From Udeniomyces pyricola (taxonomy: Eukaryota; Basidiomycota; Tremellomycetes; Cystofilobasidiales; Mrakiaceae), in contig BCIK01000001.1 of NCBI GenBank assembly GCA_039545295.1, positions 1,364,001 through 1,428,000 of the forward strand: DNA of 64,000 nucleotides, written 5' to 3'. The position numbers and the translations under genes are program-made. The notes beneath the pieces were generated by a model. That model worked only from the letters and a program-made list of their open reading frames with translations. It was not told the DNA's origin and did not search any database. Below, piece after piece: positions 31,913 to 46,922 of this stretch (position 1 is the stretch's first letter; each line of letters starts with the position of its first letter).

Positions 31913-32755
31913 TTACTTGCTGTTCTGTACTCGTCCAAAAATAATGACGGGATCAAAAGACAGATAGACAGACAGACAGATAGACGGCAAGAAGAGAGGA
32001 GAAGAGGTGAGCAAGGACGTCTGAGGCATTATGCACAGGGCGGGCGCGCGAAAAAGGCGGAGGTCGGAAACGTAAAGGGGAAGTCAAGGGAGGAGAGAGA
32101 ACGAACGTTGACGAGCTGGTAGAGGAAGTAGACAGAGACACCGGAAGTACCGAAGGTGGCCCACTTCATCATGGCTGAGGAGGGATCCAGGCAAAAGAGA
32201 CGGAATATCAGCATGCATTCAGAGTTGGGTGGGTTGAGGGAAAGCCACGTCCAAGAGAGGCAGGTGTGAGACTGAAGAAGCCGAGGATGGAGGCGATGGC
32301 GCAGGATGAAGGCGTTCGCTCGTTCTCCCTCTAGCTTGCCATTGAGCGTAGGCGGGCGTGTGAATGAAGGGCGATTGGAGCGGGACAACAAGCTAGACGC
32401 GACAGCGAGCAGTCGACCAAGCGAGAAAGCCCAGAAACAGGAAAGGAGGGAGGGAGCGAGCGAGCGAGCGGGCGAGTGAATGACCAAAGTGTTGAGCCAA
32501 ACGTCTCGGAGGCGACGACGAGGACTTACGGTAGTAGTACTTGCCGTTGCCCATGAGGTGGGTGGGGATACCGGCGGCCTTCTCAGCCTGGAACTGTCGC
32601 TGACGCATGATCATCTTGTTTCGCGGGTTGGCGAGCTTCCAGAGGAGTGACTTGTGCGCGTAGGGGTCAGCGGCGGCGGCGGTCTCCTTGGAGGCGGTCT
32701 GCGAAGCGAATCGCTGGGCAGTGGGCTTGGCAGCTCGGATGGCGGAAGAGAACAT
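31913..32755 (-). CDS. COX7A: Cytochrome c oxidase subunit VIIa, mitochondrial
   Basis: Exons 32530-32755, 32107-32174 and a proposed last exon 31913-31924; 101 residues. The N-terminus (MFSSAIRAAKPTAQRFASQT) is a mitochondrial presequence. After it comes NKMIMRQRQFQAEKAAGIPT followed by HLMGNGKYYY, matching the subunit VIIa block of Arg-Gln-Phe-Gln, Gly-Ile-Pro and His-Leu, then one membrane helix (WATFGTSGVSVYFLYQLV). The subunit sits in the inner membrane at the periphery of complex IV. The 3' end is uncertain: if the last donor (GTTCGT) is not used, translation continues from 32107 to a stop at 32029 and adds an unlikely tail of about 25 residues. I prefer the spliced form, which ends Asn-Asn-Ser-Lys. 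Confidence 0.75.
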
Positions 32756-33326
32756 GGTGACGGACTAGGAAGAGGGAAACGAGGGGTTGGGAAGGGAAGA
32801 GCAATGAGCTTTCTTGAGTTGTGAGACGTTTGGGGAGGAAGAGGAAGAGGATGGGAAAGAAGCGACCGCACTGGAAGATGCGAGGCGAGGAGAGCTGAGA
32901 GGGAAGTCGATGTCTGCCAGAGCAAGTTGGAGCCGGCATGTGGGCCAGACAACCAACGCCAGAGGCCAGACGACTCTCCTCCCGCGGCTTGGCTTGGGAA
33001 GTTGGGAATGATTAACGATTAACTATTAACGAGCGCTTTCTCTCATCACATTCGATATTCACGCCCACGAGAATATTTATATATACATGTATACATGTAT
33101 ATATGTATATATATATATATGTACACACACGTTTGCATACGTCCACCAATATACACGCTTGACCACGTTGGACCACATGATCGAGATCTGGCCATGCATA
33201 TATGCGCTCTCACCATGACTCGCATCTCTCATCACCATCATTCTTAACCATCCACACCAAATCATCTTATAGATACACATTGTAGCGCGAGACACCATCT
33301 AGTCATCCCTTCCAGTCCAAACCCGA
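32756..33326. other. Spacer with TA-rich dyad
   Basis: 571 bases between COX7A start and the next gene's stop. Positions about 33072-33124 form a TA-rich run with several ACATGTATACATGT-like dyads. No gene seen. Confidence 0.55.
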
Positions 33327-34096
33327 TCAAGCTCCGACCTCGTTCGACGAGTCCCTGCCGAGATCTCCCTTGGTCGATTCTGATGAGCAAAGGTCCAGGA
33401 GAGCAAAGAGACAGGTCAATATCGCGCCCTCCATCAAGGAAATCAACAAACAAAAGGCGTATGATATCCGCTTACCAGTGTTGACATCGCCTACATACGA
33501 AAAAAGATGTTGAATTGAAGGGAGAGAGAGATATATCGGGCAGAGAGGAGAGCCGCTATCGATTAGCCCCGGTCGAACGTGTTGGGGGAAAAGGGAGGCG
33601 CAAGAGAGAGCCCACAGCCAAGGAAGGGTCGATACTCACTCGATCCAACGACTCCCGAAGCGGGCTCCTCCTTGGGCGTGTTGGCACCGCTGCCCCAAGT
33701 AGAGCTATCCCGGCTGTCGGACGAGCTCATCGCGGGCGCCGGCTTGTCCTCGCCGTAGTGACGGTCCTTGGAGGCCGGATCCTCACCTCCCCTAGAGATG
33801 GGCAGAGAGGGTGAGACGCGGAGGGTGAATGCGAGGACGGTTGTATGGTCAGCCAGGGATTTACAGTAGACTACGTTGAGAGGGGAGGTCAGAGAGATGG
33901 CATGGGATTTTTCAAGCCAATAGAGAGCAAGCATGGTGATTGACGAGCGATGATGGAAAACGTTTGGGGGAGGGAAATCAAGGACAAACATCTGGTTGGC
34001 TCGGCTAAAGGCGTCGCCTTGGGCGTTGACACCGTAGCCACCCTCGTCAGTGGAGTGGTCGTAGCCGGCGTAGGCATCGGTGGAGTTGTTGGACAT
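33327..34096 (-). CDS. Small hydrophilic protein, unrecognised, 108 residues
   Basis: Four exons: 33990-34096, 33640-33791, 33476-33490 and 33327-33379, in phase. The product starts MSNNSTDAYAGYDHSTDEGG and is rich in Ser, Gly, Asp, Glu and Asn, with no hydrophobic core, signal or membrane helix; it is probably intrinsically disordered and weakly acidic. I recognise no family. Splice sites are good (donors GTTTGT, GTGAGT, GTAAGC) and phases agree, which supports a real gene, but a 15-base exon and low-complexity product lower certainty. It is head-to-head with YPK9, 355 bases apart. Small disordered hydrophilic proteins of this kind are often stress-linked in fungi; that is only a possibility. 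Confidence 0.6.
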
Positions 34097-34451
34097 GTTG
34101 TGGGTATTGAAAAAGTCGGAAGGAAGTGTGATGGGGTGGGGGGGACGCAAGAATAGAGTGGTGAGGTTGCAAGTGGATGTTTGTTGGGGCTGGCAGATGG
34201 TAAAGTGCCGTCACTCGCATGGAATGGATCATGATCACGATGATCATCATTCGAATCCATGACGTCGCCCATGCCAGCCATTGGGTTTCGATAAGTAAAC
34301 TCACAAGTCAATCCATAATACATAATATTATCTCGTCCACCCACCCTGCCCCACCCCACCTACCGCCTTTCGACCCCTCAGCCGCTACCTTCGCCCACAG
34401 CGTCGTCTCTCACGCTTCCTCCTTCTCTCCCCTCGCGAGCCCACGCTCGAT
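34097..34451. promoter_or_regulatory. Bidirectional promoter region, small protein / YPK9
   Basis: 355 bases between divergent start codons. C/T-rich leader sequence lies immediately upstream of the YPK9 ATG (about 34330-34440). No defined site could be named. Confidence 0.45.
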
Positions 34452-36962
34452 ATGTCGTCCTACTCTTCCGGCTCCCGCTCCGGAGATGGCTCAACCCCTA
34501 CTAACAACAACCAAGTCCACTACCCCGATGAGCCCAACGCCCAAGACTCCCACCCCTTTGACCGCGACAACGACTCGGCCGACTTCAATGACTACACCGA
34601 GGGGGCCAAGGAATCCGACATTGCTGAGGCTATCGAGATTCGAGGCAACGCCAACTCTCACAGGCGAGACTCCATGTCTGGCTGGGCGGACGATGGCGAT
34701 GGTACGTTTCTGGAGTCGGTCCCCCCCCCCCTCCCTTCCCTCGTGTTCAGCCTGACCTGCCCGCAAATCTGGCCTGCGACGCGTCGATTATGCCATGAGA
34801 CAACGTGTTTGAGTACATTCACGCACTGTATCTGATCCCAATCAACTCTCCTGCTCTGTTCGTTCGTTCAGGAAACCAAACGTCCATCTTTTCTGGGCCC
34901 GGAGCCTATTCCATTCCTTCCTCGGTCACCTCGATGCAGCATGCCTTTCCTCAGTCTCGACATTCGTTTGCCGCCCGCCGGTCCTCTTCGCGCATGTCGA
35001 TCCACCGTCGTCAGAGCGAGGAAAGCCGACGCCCTTCCCGTGGCAGGGCTATTTCCATGGAGTCCGAGGTTTCGCTCGGCACCCAGGACGGCGCCCAGCG
35101 ACGAGGCGACGCGGCCGACGACAGCGAGGGTCACGCTCCAACCGCTGCCGAGGACTCGGGCGTCTTTGGTGGTGTGTTTCGAGCGCTCGGGTTCGGTGGC
35201 ACGAGAGCTGAGGATGACGAGGAGGCCGGAGGCGATACCTACAGTCGCAAGTCTCGACGGTCGTTCTCCTCTCAACGGTCGCGCTCGAGGCCATCCATCG
35301 GTCGACGGTCCTCGTCCCGGTCGCAGGCCAACTCGGAGGCTGTCTCAGACGGAGATGCATCTCCTTCCCCTTCATCGGACGAAGACTGGGGTTACTCTTC
35401 CAACGATGAAGGTTCTAATAGCGACACCTCCTCTCGACGATCCTTCCGGTCCGAAAACAATGATCTCGTGCCACCTTCGTCCCGACCGCACTCCCCAACC
35501 TCGGTCGCCATCATGCCCCTTATGCCGGCCGACCCGGTCTTCAACAACGACCATGGAGGCGAGCTTGACCTCTTTGATCATACCGGCAGCCCTTTCCCCT
35601 CGACGGCTGGCTCTCGGTCCAAGCAGATCATCCGACTCCCTGACGAGGACCTCTCCATTCTGTTCATCGGCTACGCGACGGTCTGGTGGAAGCAAGTCGT
35701 CTGGTGGATTGGCTGTCTACTCACTGCGGGTATCCTTGGGCTCGTTGGGCGTTGGGTCCCCCGGATCTGGGTTCGGTGGGTTGGACGAGAGAAGGACTTC
35801 TCCGACGAGGCCGAGAAAAACCGGTGGATCCTGGTCGAGGTTAGTCGAATGTCATCTTTGCGTCTCTCGAGCGCAGCTATATACTTTTGTGGGAAAACCT
35901 GAACGCTGCAGAGCCCAGATAGAGAGGTCATCTCTTGGGGATTGTGGACATATACTCATCCCTCTTCTGCCTTTTTGGTATGACGCCCGCGGTCTTCGCA
36001 TTAGACTCCTTACAAGGACCTCAACATCGTCAAGCTTCAGACTCTCGCCTACCCTTACCCAGTCTCGACTATTTTCCCGACTGTTTCCCCTTTGGCTTCC
36101 GTGCCTGGATCCCATCCGGCCACCGGGACCTCGACTCCTCGCGTCGGTTCTGCTCCTGTCACTTCCAACGACCCTAACACCGTGTCCGACGCCAAAGATC
36201 TCGTCCCTAGGGATCTCGAACGTGGTAGCATGATCTGGGAAGACACGATGGGCTTCCTGAAGCTGGCCGAGTATCGGTACACCAAGTTTGCGCTCGACGA
36301 GCGAACTGGCCAGTGGAAGATGGTTAGGTGAGTCTGGTCACAGTTCGTGCTTGAGCGCGTGATGTTCCTTTCCCTTGCCAGGACCAAGCTCATGTACTTT
36401 CTTTTGTGTTGGCTTTAGGGACTGGCGAGATCATCTTTGGACTTCGGTCAAAGCCGTCGCCTCTGGTCTCGACGAGAGCACGCGGGAGCAGCGACGGATC
36501 CTCTTTGGCCAAAACTCAATCGACATCGAGGGCAAGAGTACCCTCACTATTCTTCTCGACGAGGCACGTGAACATTCATGTGAGCTTTTTGCCACAGATT
36601 GACCGGTCGATGCTAATCTGCTCTTGGCATACGCCCTTGTATCGTTCAGGTCCTTCATCCCTTTTACGTCTTCCAGGTCGCGTCGATTGTTCTCTGGTCC
36701 TTGGATGAGTACGTGGGGAAGCGGTCAAGCATTTGGGATCCTTTGACTTCCAACTGACTCGCGTACCATTTCTCTCTCCCAATTCACCCTCCACCTGTTT
36801 GATCATGTTCTCCAGTTACTACTACTACGCCTTTGCGATCGCCCTGATTAGCATCTCGAGTATCCTGCAGACCCTCTTCGAGACCAAAAGAGTGCGTCCC
36901 TCGGTACTTTTCTGTCCAGTCGCTCGCAAGCCTTCAGCCTGTAATCTCAAAGCCCAAGCTAA

Positions 36963-36993
<31 letters not shown>

Positions 36994-39900
36994 CACACCC
37001 AGACAATCGAGCGCATGAGGGAGATGTCGAGGTTCTCATGCGACGTTCAGGCTCTGATTGACGGCGAATGTGAGGACCATGTCCACAACCTTTGCCAATT
37101 TCGGACTAGGAAAGATCGAGATGCTGATGATTTGGCTGAGCCGCTTGTTGTCGTTGAACATTCTAGGGCGAACTGTTGACTCTTCGACCCTCGTTCCCGG
37201 CGATATCTTTGACACGGCCGACACCTCGCTCCACGTGTTTCCTTGCGACGCCGTTCTCCTCTCGGGAGACGCCATCGTCAACGAATCGATGCTCACGGGA
37301 GAATCGGTCCCCGTCTCCAAGATTCCCATCAAAGACGACGGACTTCTCCAAATGTCGAGGGAGAAGAAGAACGGTAGCAGTGATGTCTCGCCTGACCTCG
37401 CCAAGCATTTCCTGTTCTCTGGGACAAAGATCATCCGAGTGCGTGCGACTGGAGGTGGAGGGGGTACCCTAGGAGGAGCCGATAGAGCTCCTGCGTTGGT
37501 CATTCGAACAGGTGCGTTGATTCCGCTCCACTCTTTCCCAGTGTTGCAACGGAATTGACGCGTGCCGAATTGGGCGTTTTCTGTATCACTTAGGTTTCAA
37601 CACGACTAAAGGAGCACTCGTTCGAAGCATGCTGTTCCCCAAGCCTATGGGCTTCAAGTTCTAGTGCGTCGTTCAACCCTTCCTCCCGCGTAGCAAATGG
37701 GACTTTTTGGAAGGGGTGTCCTGAAAACTGGCGCTGACAATATTTCTCGTCCTCCCCCCTCCTCCCCACCCATCTTGTTAGCCGAGACTCTATGAACTTT
37801 ATTGGTGTCCTGTCATTGATTGCAGGATTGGGCTTCCTTGTTTCGTGAGTGTCCAGGAGCTCTCGATTTGCTGAGCTCAAGGGTCGACTTGCTGACATGA
37901 AAGCGTGTTTTGTAGCGTCGGCAAGTTCATCGAAATCGGAGTTAGTCGTGTTTCTTCCTTTTCACCTTAATCATGCCTGACGCTTATTGACACTACTTCA
38001 ACCCTTTCTCCTGTATCGTACAAGATCAAATGGCACACCATTCTCGTCCGAGCACTTGATCTCATCACTGTCGTCGTCCCACCGGCACTGCCAGCAACTC
38101 TCTCGATTGGCACGACGTTTGCGATCGACCGCCTCCGCAAAGCCGGCATCTTCTGCATCTCTCCGAACCGAGTCAACATCGCGGGAAAAATCAACGTTTG
38201 CTGTTTTGACAAGACGGGTACCCTGACAGAAGAGGGACTCGAGGTCCTTGGCGTTCGAACGATTGACAAGGCGACGGGTCGGTTCTCGGAGCTTCACAGC
38301 GATGTCTCGGACATGCCCATGACGGGCGGGGAGAATGGCAAGACGCCGCTGCTTTACGCTCTTGCGACGTGCCATCAGCTCAAGCGAATCGGAGAAGAGG
38401 TCATCGGAGACCCGCTCGACATTGTACGTTCTTTGTTCGTTGGTTGCATTTCCTATGCGATCGATCGATGCCTGGCCAATTGACTTACTCGTTCCGCTTT
38501 TCCTTCCGTTCTCTTCGTCTCTTGTATGCCTCCCTATTTCCATGTCCTCATCCGTTCCCATACTCATCAAACCACGATGTTGCAAAAACCTCAGGAAATG
38601 TTCAACTTCACAAGCTGGATCCTTGAAGAAGGCCGAGCCGGCAAGCCCGCCCTTCCGCCAGCAGCGGCCGATGGCAAGACCATCAAGTCCGCTTCCAAGC
38701 AGGCCGAGCGACCTCAGACGCTCGTCCAAACTGTTGTTCGTCCTCCGTCGAGCGAGGCGTTTCAAGTTGAGGATGCGCTTAAATCGGGTTCTAGGGTCAG
38801 TTCTCCTCTTCTTCTTTACCTCGACTCCCATGCCATCTCTCGCCTGTAACCATCCCAGCCTTACCTCTGGCGTATTTGTACTTTCCCTCTTTCTTTCGCG
38901 TCAATCCTTTCCACTTGTTCCATTCATCTAGCATGCTCACTTCCTCGAGCTCGGTGTGATTCGAACGTTTGACTTTGTCTCGAGTCTTCGTCGGATGAGT
39001 GTCGTTGTGAAGCGGCTCAAATCGCCTAGCATGGAGGTCTACGTCAAGGGCGCTCCCGAGGTCATGCAGGACATCTGTGATCCCTCGACCTGTACGTACC
39101 CTCTGCCCCTTCCTTCCGTGTAGGTGTACTCCTATTCATATCGCTTATATCCGGACACTTTGCTGTCTTTGCTCTGGTAGTTCCCAAGGACTACGATGAC
39201 CTGCTGTCGTACTATACCAAGCACGGTTTCAGAGTTATTGCCATCGCGGGCAAGTCGGTTCCAGGTCTGACCTGGCTTAAAGCCCAAAGGATGAAGAGGT
39301 TCGTTCGACCAACAATTCTTTGTTCTCGTTCTCCTTTAGGATCTTCGTGAGTATTCAAGCTCACCTCCAACGATTGTGTTGTGCGTTTTTGTCTTCTTTT
39401 TTTTCTTCTTGGTTCAGGGAGGCCGCCGAATCCAACCTTCACTTCCTCGGTCTAATCATCTTTGAGAATAAACTCAAGCCCGGGACGACGCCCGCCATCA
39501 GTGTGCTGCGAAGCGCTCACCTCGCGTGCCGGATGATCACGGGCGACAACATCCGAACCGCCGTCAGTGTCGCACGGGAATGTGGTCTCGTCAGTCAATC
39601 GGCGACGGTTTATCTGCCCACGTTTACTTCTGGTTCGTGCCCGCCTCTATGACCTTTTCCCTTTTACAGACACTGTGCTCCCATATGTCTGTGCTGTCCT
39701 TGCTAAGGTTTCTGTCGTCGCGGTTTTTTTATCTTTTATCTTTTTTTTTTTTTTTTTGCTCTGGTAGGCAATTCGGAGACGCCCGACTCGCACGTGGAAT
39801 GGTCTTCGGTTGACGATGAAACCATCCAGTTGGACGAACAGACCCTTCGACCCAAGGATCGACCGACCGACCAATTCGGCGAGCAAGATGATGAACCCCA

Positions 39901-41943
39901 TGAGTACTCGCTCGCGGTGACGGGAGAAGTCTTCAGATGGATGGTCGATTACGCTCCGGTCGAAACTTTCCAGCGAGTGAGTGGTCGTTTGGGCTTTCTG
40001 CCTTCCTTCAGTAGTAAGGAGTGTGAAACGAAGGTGTTTGAGTGTCGGTTGCTTTACAATTCTCAACTTTTTCTTTCTGCATCATCGTGTTCTTGTCACT
40101 CCCTCAGATGCTCATCAAGGGTGTCATCTTTGGACGTATGTCGCCTGATGAGAAACACGAGCTCGTCGAGCGACTCCAAGGCTTGGGATACACTGTTCGT
40201 TTTATCTGCTCTCTTCTCTCCTTACTTCGTCGAGGTTCACGATGCTGACGTGTTCTCATCTGTGCTCTCGATTCTTGCCTCGGTGCAGGTCTTGATGTGC
40301 GGTGATGGTGCGAACGATGTTGGAGCGCTCAAAGCGGCCGATGTCGGCATCTCGTTGTCAGAGGCAGAGGCTTCGGTCGCTGCTCCTTTCACCAGTCGTA
40401 CTCCTGATATTTCATGCGTCATTGAGGTCATCAAGTACGTCTCACCATCGAGATGAATTGATTGTCTGCTACCGATGGGCATGGAATGACATAGATGGCT
40501 GATGAGACACCTCGTGTTGACTTTGGTTTACTTAGAGAGGGACGGGCCGCTCTAGTTACTTCCTTTTCGTGCTTCAAATACATGTGGGTCTCAATATTTC
40601 TGTCTTGGTTCGTCGAGCTATCGCTGAGGTGCTGATCCTATCACTTGATCTGTTTCTATACCCCAGGGCTCTGTACTCTCTCATCCAGTTCGTCTTCCGA
40701 CTAGGTTGCTGATACCATCGGACTAGCTTCATGAATGCGTCTGACCATGTTTTCTCCGATCCGCTTCTTTTTTTTTCGCTCTCTCGGTGTGTTTTAGATT
40801 CACGACCATCACTCTCTTGTACTCCTTCGCCTCGAGTCTCGGCGATTTCCAGTTCCTCTACATAGATCTCTTTATCATCATCCCCGTGGCCGTCGCCAGT
40901 ACGTTTCCTCTCTTCCCCTCGGTCGTTCCACTCTCCTCAATGTCGTTCATGTTGAACAAAAGGGCTGTCTGACGTTTTTTTTTTTTTTTTTTTTCTTCTT
41001 CTTCCTCGTTCGTCGACATTTTGTTCATCTCATCCTGCTAGTGGGTCGAACGTTGCCTTACCCTGATCTTCACACGAAGCGACCTACTGGTTCGCTGGTC
41101 TCGAAGCGAGTCCTCACCAGTATCATCAGTCAGACCCTCATCAATGGCTTCGTTCAACTCGCGGTCTTCATGCTCGTTCGGCAACAACCCTGGTGAGAGC
41201 TCGGCCGTCTAGAGTCGTCCCTGATATATTCCGCACTAAGAATGACTCGCTTAGAGTTGAAGAAAAGAAAAGAGAAGAAAAAACCCACTAAAAACTGTTT
41301 GTTTTTTTTTCGTTTGTCCCTTCGTCGTATGTAGGTACACGGAACCGGACGTCAACATTGACAAGCTCGAGACGCTCAATTATGAGAACACGGCGCTCTT
41401 CCTCGTTTCGTCGTTCCAATACCTCGTCGTGGCCGCCGTGTTCTCGGTCGGACCGCCTTTCAGGAAGCCGATTTGGTCGAACCGTACGTGTTGAATCCCT
41501 ACAGGCTTCTTCTTTCATTGATGAGTTTTTTTTTTCGATGGAGCAGAGAAAAAATAAGGGAGAGGGGGGGGGGGGGGGGGCGATGAGTATCCTGCCTGAC
41601 ACTCTTTTCTTTATTCAACTTTTTTTCTTCATTTTTCTTTTTTCTCGCGTTATCAGCCTCGCTTGTCGCCTGCCTTGGCTTGCTGATGGTGTTCTCGACT
41701 TACATCCTCTTCTTCCCGGCGCCTTCCATCGCCGTCTTCCTCGACTTGATGGCGCTCGACTTGTCGTTCAAACTCCAATTGCTCGGCATCATTACTTTCA
41801 ACATTGTCGCTTGTTTCGCCTCGGAGAGGTACGCCGAGGGCGCCCTCGTCAAGGTTTGGGTTCGGGCGAGGAACTGGTTGAGGAACCGATCGAGGTCGAG
41901 GAGGACGGTTCGGGGCAAACTTTACAAGTCGATTCCGGCGTAA
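34452..41943 (+). CDS. YPK9: P5B-type ATPase (YPK9/ATP13A2 family)
   Basis: Twenty-five exons: 34452-34701, 34872-35839, 36005-36327, 36419-36563, 36650-36708, 36816-36891, 37003-37069, 37167-37511, 37594-37663, 37782-37844, 37916-37940, 38025-38423, 38595-38795, 38932-39091, 39181-39298, 39418-39632, 39768-39976, 40108-40194, 40289-40434, 40536-40583, 40667-40687, 40798-40898, 41042-41192, 41335-41483 and 41657-41943; 1,560 residues. P-type marks are complete: [16 protein letters not shown] in membrane helix 4 (the P5B form; P5A has PPELP), phosphorylated Asp in [19 protein letters not shown] and GDGAND. By family it sits in vacuolar or lysosomal membranes and exports polyamines to the cytosol. 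The first 290 residues are Ser/Arg/Asp-rich and disordered. Intron 4 has a GC donor. Confidence 0.94.
36966..36993 (+). repeat. Poly-A tract in YPK9 intron 6
   Basis: 28 A in the intron 36892-37002, directly before the acceptor region; an unusual place, since a pyrimidine tract is expected. Confidence 0.85.
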
Positions 41944-42683
41944 AGAAGAAGAACAAGAAGAAGAAAGAAAAAAAAAGAGGAGAGAGGAGAGACTTGTACT
42001 GTAGATGATGCTATCGATGGGCTGTAATGACGTGTAGCAGCAGAGGACTACTGGGCGATGATTGTGGATCTCCCTGTTCAATCGTGATCTTTTTTAGTAG
42101 ACACTTGGATGTTATGTCTTTTAAAAAAAAAAAAAAAAAAGATCGGAAATGGTGATGGACGTTGGCGAGGGAGAGTGAAGACCATGAGTGATGCTTGACG
42201 AGAGCGGATTGAGTAAAAGCGTATAATGTGGCTGTTTGGAGTAAGGATATATTATATATGGGCTCGCATGGACTTTATTAGCCTGCTTTGGCTGGCAGAG
42301 TGCGTGAAAGGCTGTGAATTTGGACTCTGGCTGGTGGCGATGATCCGAGGCATGAGGCAGACGACGGACTCGAGATGGACTCAGCACGTTGATTCGACAA
42401 AGGTTGATGGGATGGATGAATGCAGGAATGCACGATGGAATGACTGATCACGGTGATGATAATAATATAATATTGCAGATGATGAAGACGATGATGAGCA
42501 GAAGAAAGGTGGCAAAAGAAACAAGCAAGGCGGTGATCGGTTGAAAGCGTCAAGTTTTGAACGTCCACGGCTCTCTCTTCTCGACCAACCTCTCCTTCTC
42601 CTCCCCCTCCCCCCCTCCTTAACCCCCTCCCTCATCCCCCGTCGCCTCCTCCCCCCCTCCTCGTTCCTCCTTCTCTTCCCACC
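41944..42683. other. Spacer between YPK9 and PRMT1
   Basis: 740 bases: YPK9 3' region with an A-run (42124-42140) and the PRMT1 promoter with a strongly C/T-rich leader (about 42570-42680). No gene seen. Confidence 0.55.
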
Positions 42684-44948
<2,265 letters not shown>

Positions 44949-45701
44949 ACGATTCATCATGTTTTCGGTTTGATTTGGGTTCTTCTTCATCCCCCCCCCC
45001 CCCCCTTGCTTCGTTCTTCTTTTTATCTCTTTTCTTCTCCCTTTGCACGCGTGCTTGTACTACCATCATCATCGCCCTTTCTTTTCTTGCTGCACTTCGC
45101 ACACCGTCTTCACGACGCATCAAGCCCGTGTACAGTCCACCCCTCACATCCCCCCCCCCCCNCCTCTTCTATCCCAGCTGCTACGCATCACACCATCTCT
45201 CCTCTTTTCTCTCTCTTTACAATCACTCTAAAACATGGAGAACCATCACTCGGATGAGTGTTTTCTTCTCTCTTGCCTTCCTTCCCCCCCCCCCTCCCCT
45301 CTCTCTTTTCCTCTATCGTTTCTTTTGAACAAAAAACCTTCGCTTCGTTTCTCCTCACCTCTATAGAATCATTGTTTCTTCCCCCTCGCTTTTTTTTTTC
45401 TTGATGACCTTTTTGACGTCTGCTGTTTTGCTCTGGTCGGGAAGAAAGGATGCTGTAGGCGAGATGGGTTGGAAAGGAAATAGGATAGGGATGAAAGTAC
45501 TACGTGTAGCTACGTGGTCAATGAGGTTATTGTCATTGATATGCATTGATCACGTTGGCTCACAAATCACAGAACCAACGCTCCTAGCCACCGGTTTCAG
45601 ATGAGATCGACTGCAGACACTGCTCTCGTTCTTGGACTGCAGCACCTCGTCACCTTCCAGCCCACCCACCCACCACCTGACCACTCGCTCCGCCTGCTTT
45701 C
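44949..45701. other. Spacer between PRMT1 and PROPPIN gene
   Basis: 753 bases. C/T-rich with C-runs at about 44990-45005 and 45151-45165, the latter with an N at 45162, indicating uncertain base calling. No gene seen. Confidence 0.55.
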
Positions 45702-46825
45702 ATGAATCTCGCTCGCCACTCTGTCTCATCTGTCCTTCTCCCATCACACCACTCCATCGTCATCAATCAAGAGGGTGATCTCTTTGCCGTTGCTACCGGC
45801 GACGGGTACGAGATCTGGAGGCTATCACCCTTGGCGAACCTCGCTCGACGACGTGAGTCGTTTCGGACCGGTTGATTTCACCTTCCTCATGACGACCCCC
45901 CCCCCCCTCTCTTGTTCGGCCAATCATGTCCGTCTATGGCTTGATGAGTATCGGCCATGCGACCAGACATCATGCAACACGACGGGACGCTTGGTCTAGC
46001 TGTGATACCGCTAGTCGCTTTCTGTCTATCTCTCTCTTACCCCCCCCCCCCCTACTTTCCCCTTCTTCGCACATGACCGGGACCTCCTTGATTGACATGA
46101 CGCTTCCGCACCCTCTCTCTTTGTCTCTTTGGGCCCCCTTTTCTACGCGTCAATGACCAGGTCTCGGAGGCTCCCTCGCCCATGCTTCCATGTTCCACCG
46201 AACGTCGCTCATCTTTCTCCTCGGAGGCGGATCCAATCCTCTCTATCCACCTAACAAACTCATCCTCTGGGACGACGCGCTCGGTCGCGCCGTCTTCGAA
46301 CTCGAGTTTCGGTAAGCCGAGCGTCGTCGGTCTCACCTTTCATACTTACTCATAACCCTCCCTCTCCCAGATGAGATAACCATACCGATTCACCTACTCT
46401 TTATTTTATTCTTGTTTCTCTTCCCCCCCCCCCTTTTCTTTCTTCCTTCGTGCTCACATGCGTATTCACATGGATTTCCGATGATAGAGAGAAGATTCTG
46501 GGTCTGGCCTCTCGGAGAGGAATCCTTGTCCTCGCCTTTCGCCGTCGCGTCGTCATCTTTGCCATCGAAGGCGGCTGGGGTGAAGATCGAGCATCCTCAT
46601 CAAACACTCCTATCCCGACTCTCGATCCCAAGGGTAAAGGCAAAGCCAAAGCTAGAGAGGAGGACTTTGTCATGGACGGAAGGGTGGGCGGTATTCGTTG
46701 GCTGAGCGAGTGGGAGACGTTTGATAATCCGACAGGTTGGTGTTGTTGCATCCTTCTTTTGTTGCTGTTGTCGTGTCGTTCTGTCATGTCAAACCGATCC
46801 TATTCCGGGGGGTTTTGTGTTTTGT

Positions 46826-46864
<39 letters not shown>

Positions 46865-46866
46865 GG

Positions 46867-46922
<56 letters not shown>

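Noticed and set aside
36418..36570. Use of the GT at 36568 as the exon 4 donor of YPK9
   Set aside because: It would put exon 5 out of the conserved [11 protein letters not shown] frame; the GC donor keeps it.
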